DNA of 5,019 nt from Pyrinomonadaceae bacterium. Lineage in GTDB: Bacteria > Acidobacteriota > Blastocatellia > Pyrinomonadales > Pyrinomonadaceae. Positions 4,046 to 5,019 of this stretch are shown here, piece by piece. The notes beneath the pieces are model-generated. The model saw only the letters and a program-made list of their open reading frames with translations, made no database searches and had not been told where the DNA came from. Numbering within the stretch: the stretch's first letter is position 1; every line of letters begins with the position of its first letter. The DNA lies in NCBI GenBank assembly GCA_014379795.1, contig JACMLC010000063.1, positions 1 to 5,019 of the forward strand, given 5' to 3'. The translations under genes and the position numbers were made by a program.

Positions 4046-4939
4046 ATGGCTTATCTCAAACCGCAGCGCCCTGAGAAAGTGACCGCGCCCAGTTTACGCG
4101 CCAGCAAGCAGCGCGGCGAACGTCTGGTCTGCCTGACGGCTTATGATTACCCGACCGCGCGCGTCGTTGACGAAGCGGGCATAGACATCATCCTCGTCGG
4201 AGACAGTCTCGGCAACGTTGTCTTGGGCTACGGCAACACCATCCCCGTGACGGTTGAAGAGATAGTGACGCACACGCGCGCAGTCAGGCGCGGCGTGCAT
4301 CGCGCGCTGCTGGTCGCGGACATGCCTTACGGCTCGTATCACACGGGCGCGGACGATGCCGTGCGCGTGGCCTTGCGCCTCGTCAAAGAGGGCGGGGCTG
4401 AAGCGGTCAAGCTCGAAGGCGGACGAAAGCGTGCGCCCTTAGTCAAACGGCTGGTGGATGAAGAGATTGCCGTGATGGGTCATATCGGTTTGACGCCGCA
4501 GTCCGTCAACAAGCTCGGCGGCTATCGCGTACAGGGGAAAACGGCTGAGACCGCACGCTCTTTGATTGATGACGCGCATGCGCTGGAAGACGCGGGGGCT
4601 TTCGCCATCGTCCTCGAAGTCATGCCGCGCGAGATCGCGCAGATCATCACAGAGGGCATCAGCATTCCGACCATCGGCATCGGCGCGGGAATGCACTGCG
4701 ACGTACAGGTGCTGGTGCTGCACGACATGCTGGGGCTGACGTTCGACAAGACCGCGCGCTTCGTTCGCCAGTACGTGAATTTGCGCGAGACGATGACAGA
4801 CGCCATCAGCCGCTTTGCCGAAGACGTGCGCACGGGAGCTTATCCATCGGAAGCGGAATCCTACGGCCTACCCGCAGAGGCCGCAGCCGAACTGCATATC
4901 GAAACGGCTAACAAGGAAGCCGACATCAAAAAATCTTGA
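4046..4939 (+). CDS. panB: 3-methyl-2-oxobutanoate hydroxymethyltransferase (ketopantoate hydroxymethyltransferase)
   Basis: PanB adds a hydroxymethyl group from 5,10-methylene-tetrahydrofolate to 2-oxoisovalerate, the first committed step of cytosolic pantothenate (and so coenzyme A) synthesis. The 297-residue length is somewhat longer than the E. coli enzyme; the extra is at both ends (residues 1-10 and after about 273). The (beta/alpha)8 signatures are in place: LTAYDYPTARVVDEAGID (30-47), ILVGDSLG (49-56), PVTVEEIVTHTRAVRRG (67-83), LLVADMPYGSY (88-98), VKLEGG (121-126), GHIGLTPQSVNKLGGYRVQG (145-164), IVLEVMP (188-194), IPTIGIGAG (207-215) and VLVLHDMLGL (222-231). D53 and D92 correspond to the magnesium-binding aspartates, E124 to the third metal-site residue and E191 to the catalytic glutamate of E. 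coli PanB (D45, D84, E114, E181). The start at 4046 follows GGAG at 4031-4034 by 11 nt. The gene has its own promoter and leader hairpin. The usual partner panC is not in the window; a heptamer array follows. Confidence 0.96.
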   Translation: MAYLKPQRPEKVTAPSLRASKQRGERLVCLTAYDYPTARVVDEAGIDIILVGDSLGNVVLGYGNTIPVTVEEIVTHTRAVRRGVHRALLVADMPYGSYHTGADDAVRVALRLVKEGGAEAVKLEGGRKRAPLVKRLVDEEIAVMGHIGLTPQSVNKLGGYRVQGKTAETARSLIDDAHALEDAGAFAIVLEVMPREIAQIITEGISIPTIGIGAGMHCDVQVLVLHDMLGLTFDKTARFVRQYVNLRETMTDAISRFAEDVRTGAYPSEAESYGLPAEAAAELHIETANKEADIKKS

Positions 4940-4950
4940 AAGCCAACGCA

Positions 4951-5019
4951 CAGTAATCAACGGCCAGTAATCAGCTTCCAGCTTCAAAGAGAAGCTACTG
5001 ACTACTGGCTACTGGCTAC
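4951..5019. repeat. Heptamer-phased array with strand switch after panB, continuing past the edge
   Basis: From 4951 the sequence runs in 7-base phase: CAGTAAT, CAACGGC, CAGTAAT (4965-4971), CAGCTTC, CAGCTTC (4979-4985), AAAGAGA, AGCTACT (4993-4999), GACTACT, GGCTACT and GGCTAC (5014-5019). The left units carry CAGTA or CAGCTTC and the right units carry the complements (TACTG, GAAGCT). The array is therefore inverted about 4986-4990, with AGCTTC (4980-4985) pairing with GAAGCT (4991-4996). No U-run follows, so it is not a classical terminator of panB. It has the look of the short tandem heptamer repeats known from cyanobacteria. Confidence 0.75.

Noticed and set aside
4951..5019. CRISPR array or rho-independent terminator after panB
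   Set aside because: The units are 7 bp with no spacers, so not CRISPR. The 6-bp stem at 4980-4996 is followed by ACTGACT, not a T-run, so not a standard terminator.

Overview
The window is about 5 kb of bacterial chromosome. It is moderately GC-rich, with one AT-richer patch. It carries six protein-coding genes separated by short spacers, and several spacers are full of small repeats. The style of the genes and spacers (a large ABC-2-like permease starting LIALIWLKWRLFRNAMRSGK, heptamer junk such as GACTCCR and RRCTACT, and CTTTGCG repeats) recalls Acidobacteriota such as Blastocatellia/Pyrinomonadales. That assignment is an impression from memory and no marker gene in the window proves it.

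Layout. Positions 1-1311, minus strand: a polytopic membrane protein resembling an ABC-2-type exporter permease. It is open for 437 codons and runs off the left edge. The first 41 bases form a perfect 16-bp fold-back, which could be an assembly artefact at a contig end. Positions 1312-1396: a short divergent spacer with a degenerate AGTC-based heptamer array and a 10-bp palindrome. Positions 1397-1756, plus: an unrecognised 119-residue protein with two predicted membrane segments, with a strong Shine-Dalgarno and AT-richer DNA. Positions 1840-2364, plus: folK (HPPK, folate synthesis), whose first codons are themselves a GACTCCR heptamer array. Positions 2395-2490: a symmetrical repeat of four CTTTGCG and four CGCAAAG units that can fold into an 18-bp stem. 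Positions 2594-3082, plus: a small phosphatase-like protein with an HCSTGDR active-site loop. Positions 3270-3863, plus: a stand-alone MEDS (DcmR-type sensory) domain protein behind an extended -10 promoter. Positions 4046-4939, plus: panB (ketopantoate hydroxymethyltransferase) behind a recognisable promoter and a leader with an 8-bp hairpin. Positions 4951-5019: another heptamer array running to the window end.

How the genes relate. FolK makes a folate precursor, and PanB uses 5,10-methylene-tetrahydrofolate as its one-carbon donor, so these two are metabolically linked. The phosphatase-like and MEDS genes between them look like separately transcribed signalling or accessory genes. I see no defence system, CRISPR array, transposase, rRNA or tRNA here. 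The most unusual material is the small-repeat architecture of the spacers and the way it supplies start codons.
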